Positions 17,373-25,765 of a stretch of DNA of 64,000 nucleotides are shown here, in pieces. The DNA is from Bermanella marisrubri (lineage in GTDB: Bacteria; Pseudomonadota; Gammaproteobacteria; Pseudomonadales; Oceanobacteraceae), in the NCBI RefSeq assembly GCF_012295615.1, contig NZ_CP051183.1, forward strand, positions 1,515,001-1,579,000. The letters run 5' to 3'. Under the pieces are notes generated by a model. It had not been told where the DNA came from. It made no database searches and worked only from the letters and a program-made list of their open reading frames with translations. The position numbers and the translations under genes were made by a program. The stretch's first letter is position 1; each line of letters opens with the position of its first letter.

Positions 17373-17386
17373 AAAACAATCGTTTG
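17373..17386. promoter_or_regulatory. PsrA-type operator upstream of psrA
   Basis: AAAACAATCGTTTG fits the PsrA motif (G/C)AAAC-N2-4-GTTT(G/C) except for the first base. It lies 16 bp before the psrA start, consistent with the autorepression known for PsrA. Confidence 0.6.
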
Positions 17387-17402
17387 AATTAAAGATCTAG
17401 CC

Positions 17403-18035
17403 ATGGCACAAAGTGATACAGTAACACGCATACTCGACGCCGCAGAAGAGCTGTTCGCAGAGCAGGGCTTTGCTGAGACGTCTCTCCGCACGATTACCGC
17501 AAAAGCCGATGTTAATTTGGCTGCAGTGAACTACCACTTCGGCTCAAAAAAAGCCCTAATCCAAGCAGTGTTTGCACGCTTTGTTACGCCGTTTAGCCGT
17601 CTGGTGGAGAGTAGTCTTGACCTTCACGCGAAGCAGAATCCAGACACCGTGTTGACCGTGGAAGAAATTCTGAAGTTTGTTGCTCGGGCCATTACCAATG
17701 TTACTCAAGGTGATCGTCGTCGAGTGGCTATTTTTATGCGACTTCTAGGGCTGGCTTATAATCAGGGTCAAGGCCACTTGCGTAAATTCCTGCAGAATGA
17801 ATATCGAGGTATGTATCGACGTGTTATGGCGCTTATTGCCGAGGCAACGCCGGATCTTCAACCTGTAGAACGCTTTTGGCGCTTCCACTTTATGTTAGGT
17901 GCTGCCGCTTTCACGTTGTCGAGCATGGAAAATTTACGTGCCATCGTTGAGCATGACTTTAATACGGAATGTACAGAAGAAGACGTAATTAACTATTTGA
18001 TGCCTTTCCTTGCTGCGGGTATTCAGGCAAAGTAG
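17403..18035 (+). CDS. psrA: PsrA-like TetR regulator
   Basis: 210 residues. The N-terminal 60 residues (MAQSDTVTRILDAAEELFAEQGFAETSLRTI and NLAAVNYHFGSKKALIQAVFARF) are nearly those of Pseudomonas PsrA, a fatty-acid-responsive TetR repressor/activator of beta-oxidation and, in pseudomonads, rpoS. The ligand domain follows (TetR_C type). The position between lexA and nagZ, as in Pseudomonas, and the PsrA-like operator in its own promoter support orthology. Whether rpoS is a target here cannot be told. Confidence 0.92.
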   Translation: MAQSDTVTRILDAAEELFAEQGFAETSLRTITAKADVNLAAVNYHFGSKKALIQAVFARFVTPFSRLVESSLDLHAKQNPDTVLTVEEILKFVARAITNVTQGDRRRVAIFMRLLGLAYNQGQGHLRKFLQNEYRGMYRRVMALIAEATPDLQPVERFWRFHFMLGAAAFTLSSMENLRAIVEHDFNTECTEEDVINYLMPFLAAGIQAK

Positions 18036-18065
18036 GGCCTTTATAAAATTGTTAAAGGTCTACTC

Positions 18066-18548
18066 GTGCGCGAGATTTGTATTAGTATTGCCAATCAAAC
18101 GCTGACAACTATTGAAAACGGCGAGACTATCAAGGTCTTCTCTGTTTCTACTGCTCTAAATGGTCCCGGTGAGCAAAACGGAACAGGGCAGACTCCTACC
18201 GGTTCTCATTATGTTCGTGCCAAAATCGGTGGTGACCAGCCAAAGTGCTCTGTGTTCCGTGGTCGCCGTCCTACCGGCGAAATTTATTCTGATGATCTTG
18301 CAAAAGCGTATCCAAAACGAGATTGGATCCTGAGTCGAATTCTATGGTTATGTGGCAAGGAAGTCGGTAAGAATCGTTTAGGTAACGTTGATACTATGGC
18401 GCGCTATATATACATCCATGGAACTCCGGATACTGAAGCTATGGGTCAAGCCCTTAGCCATGGTTGTATTCGTATGCGTAACGACGATGTGATTGAACTC
18501 TTTGATTGGGCACCCATCCAATGCCCAGTTTTAATAACAAAAGAATAA
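18066..18548 (+). CDS. L,D-transpeptidase (YkuD domain), no signal peptide
   Basis: GTG start at 18066, with AAAGG a few bases upstream. The 160-residue protein is essentially one YkuD domain. The catalytic motif is intact: His118 (YIHGTPD) and SHGCIRM with His132 and the nucleophile Cys134. YkuD enzymes cross-link peptidoglycan stem peptides or tether proteins in the periplasm. This one lacks a visible signal peptide or anchor, so it is either exported unconventionally or works on cytoplasmic muropeptides. Placement directly before nagZ (12 bp) supports a peptidoglycan-recycling link. Confidence 0.9.
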   Translation: MREICISIANQTLTTIENGETIKVFSVSTALNGPGEQNGTGQTPTGSHYVRAKIGGDQPKCSVFRGRRPTGEIYSDDLAKAYPKRDWILSRILWLCGKEVGKNRLGNVDTMARYIYIHGTPDTEAMGQALSHGCIRMRNDDVIELFDWAPIQCPVLITKE

Positions 18549-18560
18549 GACCTACTCTTA

Positions 18561-19565
18561 ATGAAAGCGTGTTTAATAACTGACATAGAAACCCATTCAC
18601 TCAGTGAAGATGAACGAACATGGTTAAGTCATTCCTATCTGGCTGGTATCATTTTGTTTACCCGTCACTTCGAAAGTAAAACGCAATTAAAGACTTTGAT
18701 TAGTGAGATCAAAGCCATCAATCCTAAGTTATTAATAACAGTTGATCACGAAGGAGGGCGAGTACAGCGTTTTCGTGATGGTTTTACGCGAGTGCCCGCA
18801 ATGGGGCGCTTAGGTAAGCTATATCAAGAAGACTCAGCAAGAGCGAATCAACTTGCTTTTGATTCAGCTGTCGTATTGTGTTGTGAACTGCTTGATATAG
18901 GCATTGATCTAACCTACGCACCCGTATTAGACATTGATTATCAACGCAATCAAGTTGTCGGTGATAGAGGGTTTGCACACACCAAAGAAGCTATAGTGGA
19001 TCTAGCATCTCATTTTATCGACGGTGTGAAATCGATTGGTTTTCCTTCAGTGGCAAAACACTTTCCTGGTCACGGCTGGGTAACACAAGACAGTCACGTT
19101 TCTTGTCCAGTAGATGAGCGCAGCTTTGAAGAAATCAAAAGTAACGACTTGTGGGTGTTTGATCACTTAATGCCTAAAATTGATTGGATTATGCCAGCCC
19201 ATGTGGTTTATGAGAGAGTAGACGAACAACCTGCAGGTTTCTCCAAACATTGGGTTACAAATATTCTTCGTAATGATATGGGATTTCAAGGTCCGGTAGT
19301 GAGTGATGATTTATCGATGGAAGGCGCAGCGCAAACGGGCGGCTATGCATCACGAGCGAAGGCTGCATTGGATGCCGGTTGTAATGTGATGCTTGCATGT
19401 AATTCATCAGTGGCACCCAAAGAGATATTGGAATTTTTATCTCATAGCGAGTATGAGCGTTTGGATTTGAGTGAGTATCAATCTAAACCACAAAAAATGA
19501 TTTTGGATATGCCTGTATACCAGCAGGCCTTAGCACGCATAATGGAGTTTAATCATGAGCTTTGA
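18561..19565 (+). CDS. nagZ: Beta-N-acetylhexosaminidase NagZ
   Basis: 334 residues, a single-domain GH3 enzyme. It carries the family signature KHFPGHGWVTQDSH, whose His is part of the catalytic His-Asp dyad on a mobile loop, and the nucleophile Asp249 in VSDDLSMEGA. NagZ removes GlcNAc from anhydro-muropeptides in the cytoplasm during cell-wall recycling. The gene lies between an L,D-transpeptidase and an MscS channel whose ATG overlaps its 3' end by 11 bp, so the group is probably one operon. Confidence 0.97.
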   Translation: MKACLITDIETHSLSEDERTWLSHSYLAGIILFTRHFESKTQLKTLISEIKAINPKLLITVDHEGGRVQRFRDGFTRVPAMGRLGKLYQEDSARANQLAFDSAVVLCCELLDIGIDLTYAPVLDIDYQRNQVVGDRGFAHTKEAIVDLASHFIDGVKSIGFPSVAKHFPGHGWVTQDSHVSCPVDERSFEEIKSNDLWVFDHLMPKIDWIMPAHVVYERVDEQPAGFSKHWVTNILRNDMGFQGPVVSDDLSMEGAAQTGGYASRAKAALDAGCNVMLACNSSVAPKEILEFLSHSEYERLDLSEYQSKPQKMILDMPVYQQALARIMEFNHEL

Positions 19566-20640
19566 TTACCAATATTGGTTGGGGATTTGGTGGATAGAAT
19601 CGATCGCGATAGCGGTAGTGGGCTTGCTCGCCTATTTTGTGATTAGTTTAATTATTGATCGTTTAAAAGCAAAAGCGGAAAAAACCCGTATTCAATTTGA
19701 TGATGCGGTGATAGAGGCTGTGCAATCGCCGATTAGTTGGGGTGTATTGTTTACTACAGCTTGGATTATTTTAAGTAAAGTGCAAAACCACTTTGAAAGT
19801 ATTGTACTGCCAAGTCAGCAGAATACTTTTACGATTGTTTATTCTGCGTTGTTCTGCTGGTTTATGCTGAGTCTGATTCGTATTCGTGAGAATCAAATTT
19901 GGAAAGGTCAGGTTGAGACAAAGGCAGACAAAACGACGATTAGCGGTATTTTTAAAGTATTACGTCTCATCGTTATTATTCTTACTTTGTTAGTAGTGTT
20001 TCAAACACTGGGTGTATCCATTAGTGGTATTGTTGCTTTTGGTGGTGTAGGTGGTGCTGCTGTCGCCTTTGCTGCGCGCGACATGTTGGCCAATTTTTTT
20101 GGTGGCTTAATGGTCTTTTTAGATAAGCCGTTTTCAGTAGGTGATTGGATCCGCTCTCCTGATCAAAATATTGAAGGTTCTGTTGAGAACATTGGGTGGC
20201 GTATTACAAAGATTCGCACGTTTGATCTTCGTCCCTTATATGTTCCAAATTCCGTTTTTACTAATATCAGTATTGAAAATCCACAGCGAATGTTGCACCG
20301 CAGAATCTACGAAAAGGTCGGTATTCGCTATAAGGATTTCTCTCAAATCAAAGCTATCTGTGATGATGTCGAAGCTATGCTAAACGAGCACGAAGACATT
20401 AACGATCAGCAAACACTAATGGTTAACTTTAATCAGTTTGCGGCATCCTCTTTGGAGTTCTTTATATATTGCTTTACCCATACCAAACATTGGGAGACGT
20501 ATCACAAGGTTAAGCAAGACGTGCTAATCAAGGTGGGAGAGATCATCCAGAAACATGAGGCTGAAATAGCGTTTCCAACGCACACTGTGCATATGGAGAC
20601 ACCACAGTTTGCCGGTTTGAACGATGAGGCTCCTCAATGA
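19555..20640 (+). CDS. MscS-family mechanosensitive ion channel
   Basis: 361 residues with four N-terminal helices. The pore helix is GIVAFGGVGGAAVAFAARDMLANFFGG, followed by the soluble beta domain (DKPFSVGDWIR, where the Gly-Asp-Trp signature starts the vestibule) and a mixed C-terminal domain. It releases solutes on hypo-osmotic shock. It is larger than E. coli MscS (286), because of extra N-terminal membrane helices, as in YbdG/YnaI types. It overlaps nagZ by 11 bp and the mtnP-like gene by 4 bp (ATGA), so it is translationally coupled to both. Confidence 0.92.
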   Translation: MSFDYQYWLGIWWIESIAIAVVGLLAYFVISLIIDRLKAKAEKTRIQFDDAVIEAVQSPISWGVLFTTAWIILSKVQNHFESIVLPSQQNTFTIVYSALFCWFMLSLIRIRENQIWKGQVETKADKTTISGIFKVLRLIVIILTLLVVFQTLGVSISGIVAFGGVGGAAVAFAARDMLANFFGGLMVFLDKPFSVGDWIRSPDQNIEGSVENIGWRITKIRTFDLRPLYVPNSVFTNISIENPQRMLHRRIYEKVGIRYKDFSQIKAICDDVEAMLNEHEDINDQQTLMVNFNQFAASSLEFFIYCFTHTKHWETYHKVKQDVLIKVGEIIQKHEAEIAFPTHTVHMETPQFAGLNDEAPQ

Positions 20641-21377
20641 CCTTGACAGCAATTATTGGTGGAACGGGCTTAAATCATATACCTGAGCTTGAGGATAAAC
20701 TCGAGTTGTCCGTCGCCACAGAACTAGGCGAAGTGAATGTAGTAAAAGCCACATGGCAAGGGTGCCCTGTGGTATTTTTAGCGCGTCATGGTAACCCACA
20801 TAAAATTCCACCGCATAAAATAAATTATCGGGCAAACTTACTCGCTCTGGAGCAGCTCAATGTGACGCAAATTATTGCCGTGAATGCTGTTGGTGGTATT
20901 CATGAAGCTATGGGTCCTGAGACTATTTGTCTGCCAGATCAAATAATTGATTATACACACGGTCGCGAAGCGACGTTCTTTGATGGTGAATTTAGGGCGC
21001 TGGATCATATTGATTTCAGTCATCCTTATTCTTCGGCTATGCGTGAGAAGCTGTTAATGGCCTCTCAAATCGCAAATATAGATGTATTTTCTCAAGGTGT
21101 TTATGGCGCCACTCAGGGTCCGCGTCTAGAGACGGCTGCTGAAATTCGCAGTATGCGTGAAGATGGTTGTGATGTAGTGGGAATGACGGGAATGCCAGAA
21201 GCCGCCTTAGCGAGGGAGTTGAATATTCCCTATGCGTCTGTTTGCTTAATTGTAAACTGGGGTGCGGGTATGACGCAGACTCCCATCACGATGAATGAGA
21301 TTAAGGCGGTGCTTGAATCAGGTATGCATAGGGTGCGTAACCTGGTTCAAACGTTTTTATCCATGTCGCTTCATTAA
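20637..21377 (+). CDS. mtnP: S-methyl-5'-thioinosine/thioadenosine phosphorylase (MtnP family)
   Basis: 246 residues of the purine nucleoside phosphorylase fold. It shows GGTGLNHIPE at the start, the phosphate-site RHG (ARHGNPHKIPPHKINYRAN), NAVGGIHE, and the nucleoside region GPRLETAAEIRSMREDGCDVVGMTGMPEAALARE. In pseudomonads the gene at this place encodes a methylthioinosine phosphorylase that follows a deaminase, and this protein may share that specificity. Reaction: phosphorolysis of the methylthio-nucleoside in methionine/purine salvage. It is translationally coupled to the MscS gene. Its stop overlaps that of the convergent csiV-like gene. Confidence 0.9.
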   Translation: MTLTAIIGGTGLNHIPELEDKLELSVATELGEVNVVKATWQGCPVVFLARHGNPHKIPPHKINYRANLLALEQLNVTQIIAVNAVGGIHEAMGPETICLPDQIIDYTHGREATFFDGEFRALDHIDFSHPYSSAMREKLLMASQIANIDVFSQGVYGATQGPRLETAAEIRSMREDGCDVVGMTGMPEAALARELNIPYASVCLIVNWGAGMTQTPITMNEIKAVLESGMHRVRNLVQTFLSMSLH

Positions 21378-22138
21378 ATACGAGAATTTAATACGGACTG
21401 ATTACTACCCTCTGTGTTCTTTAACGTCTCTTCGGCATCTGTTTCTTCAGATGCTGATTTCTTCAGTGGATTAGTTACAGGAATTGCTCGCATAATGACG
21501 CCCAACTTGGGATGGTCAAGGTAGTGGATTTCACCGCTTCGCATGCGTCTGCTTTGAGAAAAACTAAGTGTCTCTTCGATGCTTTTGGCATCTTCCCCCA
21601 AATACTGTACTTGGAATAATCCATGTAGATAGCGTGTCACATGTAAACGAAATAGACCTTTTAAACGGGGAGTTTGCATGTGTGTTGCGGAGCTTTCGAG
21701 ATATATTGGCGTGCTATGAGGTTTGTCATATACAGGTTGAGACCACTGTAAATTTATCAATACAGGTTGCTGCACAGGGTCTAAACGATCGACAATATTT
21801 TGCCAATCTTCACTGATATTCTGTTTAACGAACGCGTGATTGTTCACGGCTTCTTGGTGCAAGGCGAGAGGACTGTTGACCCCAGAATTGCTAATGGCCA
21901 CTTGATTGCCATCGTGGAGTTGCATTATGGAACCCATATCCAGTTCGACCGGCTTGAAAGAAAATTCCTCGTCCAAGGTCGCATCTGATTTCTGTTGAAA
22001 TAGCGTAATATTGACTTGGTACCAGCGCGCATTCTCTACCGACTCTTGCTCATCTTCCGCATGAGAAAAAGGAGTGCCGAGCGTCAATAAGGCCGTGCTT
22101 AGATAAGCAACTAGAGTTCGCATATACAACTGAGTCAT
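21374..22138 (-). CDS. CsiV-family periplasmic protein
   Basis: 254 residues with a signal peptide (MRTLVAYLSTALLTLGTPFSHA; the start may be the second Met at 22123). The mature part has VNITLFQQKS near the start and SRRMRSGEIHYLDHPKLGVIMRAIPV near the end, a pattern shared by CsiV-type peptidoglycan-binding proteins found beside mfd. CsiV in Shewanella activates the lytic transglycosylase/LpoA branch of wall synthesis. The gene overlaps mfd by one base (TAATG) and ends tail-to-tail with mtnP with a 4-bp overlap. Confidence 0.85.
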   Translation of the reverse strand: MTQLYMRTLVAYLSTALLTLGTPFSHAEDEQESVENARWYQVNITLFQQKSDATLDEEFSFKPVELDMGSIMQLHDGNQVAISNSGVNSPLALHQEAVNNHAFVKQNISEDWQNIVDRLDPVQQPVLINLQWSQPVYDKPHSTPIYLESSATHMQTPRLKGLFRLHVTRYLHGLFQVQYLGEDAKSIEETLSFSQSRRMRSGEIHYLDHPKLGVIMRAIPVTNPLKKSASEETDAEETLKNTEGSNQSVLNSRI

Positions 22139-25100
22139 TATGACTTTCCTGATAATAATGTAAGCACTTCTGCCACTTGCTTGAAGCGAGATTCAGCATC
22201 TGGCATATCAAAATAAAATTTCAAAGCGTTCGCGCCATCCAACTTAAAACTTGCTGGTTTGGTTTGTACCATGCGAACCATGGTATAGGGATCAATCTTG
22301 GTATCACTACCAAATTCAATTCGCCCAGCTGATTCTCCCGCATCCAGCTTCACAATGCCAAGTTTATCAAGCTCAAATTTTAATTCGGTCACACGGAATA
22401 AGAATTTTACTTGCTCTGGCAGTAGGCCGAAGCGATCAATCATCTCAACTTGCAGCTCTTTGAGATCTTCTTCGTTTTTAGCGTTGCTGATGCGCTTATA
22501 TAAAATGAGACGGTTGTGGACGTCGGGCAAGTAGTCATCAGGAATCAGTGCTGGAATGCGTAAATTAATTTCTGCACCTGTCTCAACAGGACTATCAAGG
22601 CTGAGCTCCTTGCCTTGTTTGATTGCCTCTACGGCACGCTCTAATAATTCCATATATAGGCTAAAGCCCACGTTTTGAATGTGACCGCTTTGCTCTTCAC
22701 CTAAGAGTTCACCAGCACCGCGGATTTCCAAGTCATGGGTGGCAAGCATAAAGCCTGCCCCCAAGTCTTGCGCGTGCGATATTGCGTCCAAGCGTTTCTC
22801 GGCGTCCTTGGTGATTTTCTTTTCGATAGGCGTCATCAAATACGCGTAAGCTTGATGATGGCTGCGGCCTACGCGACCACGCAACTGGTGAAGCTGGGCT
22901 AAACCAAACTTATCGGCACGCTCAAGTACAATGGTGTTTGCATTGGGCACATCGATGCCAGTTTCAACAATGGTCGTACAGACTAAAACATTAAAGCGCT
23001 TATGATAAAAGTCGCTCATGACGCTCTCGAGCTGTCGCTCAGTCATTTGCCCATGTGCTACGCCAATGCGCGCATCGGGTATGAGTTTGGCCAAATCTTC
23101 AGCGGTTTTTTCAATGGTTTTAACTTCGTTATGAAGGTAATAGACTTGACCGCCTCGCAATATTTCACGTAGCACAGCTTCTTTTACTAGGTTTTCATCC
23201 CATTTTTTTACAAACGTTTTAACAGCCAAACGTCGAGCAGGCGGGGTGGCAATTATTGAAAGATCGCGAACACCTGACATGGCCATATTCAGTGTTCTAG
23301 GTATTGGCGTTGCGGTCATGGTAAGTATGTCCACGTCCGCACGAAGAGCTTTAATGCGTTCTTTTTGCTGCACGCCAAAGCGGTGCTCCTCGTCGATGAT
23401 TAGTAAGCCAAGGTCTTTAAATTTCACATCTTTTTGCAGTAGCTTATGCGTACCAACAACAATATCTGTTGTACCGTCTTCGAGGCCTTTTAAGGCGGCT
23501 GTTTTGTTGGCACCCGTTTTAAAACGAGAAATACCCTCTACTTTGATAGGCCAATCCGCGAAGCGATCGCGAAAAGTTTCAAAATGCTGTTGAGCAAGCA
23601 GGGTGGTGGGCACGAGAACGGCTACTTGCTTGCCATTTTGTGCTGCCAAAAACGCTGCACGAAGAGCGACCTCAGTTTTACCAAAACCTACATCACCACA
23701 TACCAAGCGGTCCATAGGGTTTGCTTTCATCATGTCGGTAACAACGGCATTGATGGCTTGCTTTTGGTCTGCGGTTTCTTCAAATGGGAAGTCGGCAGCG
23801 AACAGTTCGTATTCGTCACGCGGGTAACTGAAACCATGGCCTGGTTTCGCTTCGCGTTTGGCATATACCTCTAAAAGCTCCGCCGCTGTATCTCGAATTT
23901 TCTCTAAAGCTTTGCGACGTTGAGCACTCCATTTATCTGTGCCTAGTTTGTGTAGCGGAGCTATTTCTGTATCAGCTCCACTGTAGCGGCTGATTAAATG
24001 AAGGGATGCTACAGGGACATAAAGTTTGGCACCGCCAGCGTATTCTAAGGTGACGAATTCGTTTATTTCTCCACCGGCGTCAAGGGTTTCAAGACCTCTA
24101 TAGCGACCAACACCATGGTCAATATGCACGACGGCCGCACCCGGAGTCAGTTCGGTAAGATTGCGAATAACATTTTCGCTTTGGTCTTTTTCTTGTTTTT
24201 GGCGTCGGCTTTGGCGAATACGTTCACCAAAAAGCGCGTTTTCGCTAACTAGCCAAAGATTTTGATCATGGCAGAAAAAGCTGTCTTCCAGTGGCGCCGT
24301 CGTAATGGCCACTTCGAATTCGTTTTCAATAATGTCTTGCCATTCATCGATGACTTGCGGGGATACTTTTATCCTCTGCAAAAGCTCAATTAGTGCTTCA
24401 CGTCGGCCGGCACTTTCGACACTGAAGACCACTGACTGATGGGTTTCATTTAAGAACTGCTCTAGTTTGGCCAGTGGTCTTTCTTTTTTATGGTCGACTT
24501 GAATGGATGGAAGTTCTGGGCTTGAGTAGTTTTCTTTGCCTTGTGCTTCTTCTACCGTGTTTGCGCTAAAACGTACACGGCCCAAGTCTTTGAATTTGGC
24601 AAAGATATCATTGTCATTTAGGTAGATTTCTTTCGGCGCGAGAACCGGCTGGCGAATGTCATGACGGCGATCTTCGTAGCGATTTTCGATATCTTGCCAG
24701 TTGTGCTGAATTTGGTCTTGCAAACTATCGGGGAAGATAACTTGTGTTTGCTGCGGCAAATAGTCAAATAGCGTTGCGGTTTCATCGAAAAACAGGGGCA
24801 TATAATATTCGATGCCACCTGGAGCAATTTGCTTAATAACATCCGTGTAGAGAGGGCTCTCTTTAGGATCGCTGTCAAAGAACTCAAACCAGCGACTTTT
24901 GAAGCAGCGAATACCGGGTTTATCGAGCGGTACTTCTTTCGCTGGCAGTAGTTCGATTTTGTCAGTGGTTTCGGTGGAGCGTTGTGTTTCTGGATTGAAC
25001 CAGCGAATACTTTCTATCTCGTCGTCAAACAGCTCAATACGAAAAGGTGTTTCAGACCCCATGGGAAAAATATCGAGTATTGCACCACGCACACAGAATT

Positions 25101-25569
25101 CGCCATGTTCATAAACCCCGTCCACGCTTTGATAACCAGCTGATACCAACTGCTGTCTCAGCTTATCCATATCTAGGGTCTCGCCAACGCTTAAGCTGAA
25201 GCTGTGGCCGAGAATATAGCTCACGGGTGGTAAGCGTAACTGTAATGAAAGTGCCGGAATGACGGCGATAGCGCGCTCAGATTTAGGTAGATTGGCAAGA
25301 GTGCTTAGTCGTTCACTGATAATATCTTGATGAGGCGAAAAATAGTCATATGGAAGTGTTTCCCAATCTGGCAGGCTGATGACATCGCCATTGAAGAAAT
25401 AGCTAATTTCTTCCGTAAGTCGTTGGCTCTCGCCACTACTGTTGGTTATAACAAGTGTCAGCCCTTTGTATTGGCTTGCGCTAACAGCTAGCTGATGGGC
25501 TAGCGCGCTGCCTTTAATATTTCCCCAGGTTTTTAGATCACCTGCATGTAATGGCGGGGTAAGGGACAT
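22138..25569 (-). CDS. mfd: Transcription-repair coupling factor Mfd
   Basis: 1143 residues, full length. An N-terminal UvrB-homology region (to about 350) precedes the RNA-polymerase-interacting domain (VVHIDHGVGRYRGLETL, about 478-545). The RecG-like translocase follows, with Walker A GDVGFGKTEVALRAAF, DEEHRFG box II, TATPIPRT, and VETGIDVPNANT/QLRGRVGRS, and then a C-terminal TRCF domain. It uses ATP to push stalled RNA polymerase off lesions and recruits UvrA. It is coupled to the downstream csiV-like gene. The adjacent plus-strand gap gene is divergent. Confidence 0.98.
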   Translation of the reverse strand: MSLTPPLHAGDLKTWGNIKGSALAHQLAVSASQYKGLTLVITNSSGESQRLTEEISYFFNGDVISLPDWETLPYDYFSPHQDIISERLSTLANLPKSERAIAVIPALSLQLRLPPVSYILGHSFSLSVGETLDMDKLRQQLVSAGYQSVDGVYEHGEFCVRGAILDIFPMGSETPFRIELFDDEIESIRWFNPETQRSTETTDKIELLPAKEVPLDKPGIRCFKSRWFEFFDSDPKESPLYTDVIKQIAPGGIEYYMPLFFDETATLFDYLPQQTQVIFPDSLQDQIQHNWQDIENRYEDRRHDIRQPVLAPKEIYLNDNDIFAKFKDLGRVRFSANTVEEAQGKENYSSPELPSIQVDHKKERPLAKLEQFLNETHQSVVFSVESAGRREALIELLQRIKVSPQVIDEWQDIIENEFEVAITTAPLEDSFFCHDQNLWLVSENALFGERIRQSRRQKQEKDQSENVIRNLTELTPGAAVVHIDHGVGRYRGLETLDAGGEINEFVTLEYAGGAKLYVPVASLHLISRYSGADTEIAPLHKLGTDKWSAQRRKALEKIRDTAAELLEVYAKREAKPGHGFSYPRDEYELFAADFPFEETADQKQAINAVVTDMMKANPMDRLVCGDVGFGKTEVALRAAFLAAQNGKQVAVLVPTTLLAQQHFETFRDRFADWPIKVEGISRFKTGANKTAALKGLEDGTTDIVVGTHKLLQKDVKFKDLGLLIIDEEHRFGVQQKERIKALRADVDILTMTATPIPRTLNMAMSGVRDLSIIATPPARRLAVKTFVKKWDENLVKEAVLREILRGGQVYYLHNEVKTIEKTAEDLAKLIPDARIGVAHGQMTERQLESVMSDFYHKRFNVLVCTTIVETGIDVPNANTIVLERADKFGLAQLHQLRGRVGRSHHQAYAYLMTPIEKKITKDAEKRLDAISHAQDLGAGFMLATHDLEIRGAGELLGEEQSGHIQNVGFSLYMELLERAVEAIKQGKELSLDSPVETGAEINLRIPALIPDDYLPDVHNRLILYKRISNAKNEEDLKELQVEMIDRFGLLPEQVKFLFRVTELKFELDKLGIVKLDAGESAGRIEFGSDTKIDPYTMVRMVQTKPASFKLDGANALKFYFDMPDAESRFKQVAEVLTLLSGKS

Positions 25570-25695
25570 GGTAATCCTTGCTGTCTCTACTAGATCAAAG
25601 ACGCGCTAGTTTACTCAAAGGGGAGTGAGCTGTTAAGGGGGTTCAATTGTTGGATGTGAAGCCCCGTGTTTCCTGCCATTAAAATGAAACAATCA

Positions 25696-25724
25696 TTGAG
25701 ATTCATTGCTTTTGTCGGCATAAT
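25696..25724 (+). promoter_or_regulatory. Sigma-70 promoter of gap
   Basis: TTGAGA at 25696-25701 and CATAAT at 25719-25724 with a 17-bp spacer, each five of six consensus bases, 41 bp upstream of the gap start codon. Confidence 0.7.
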
Positions 25725-25765
25725 ACCGCCCAATTTTTTGACCTAAAAGTTTGAGGGTATTATCC

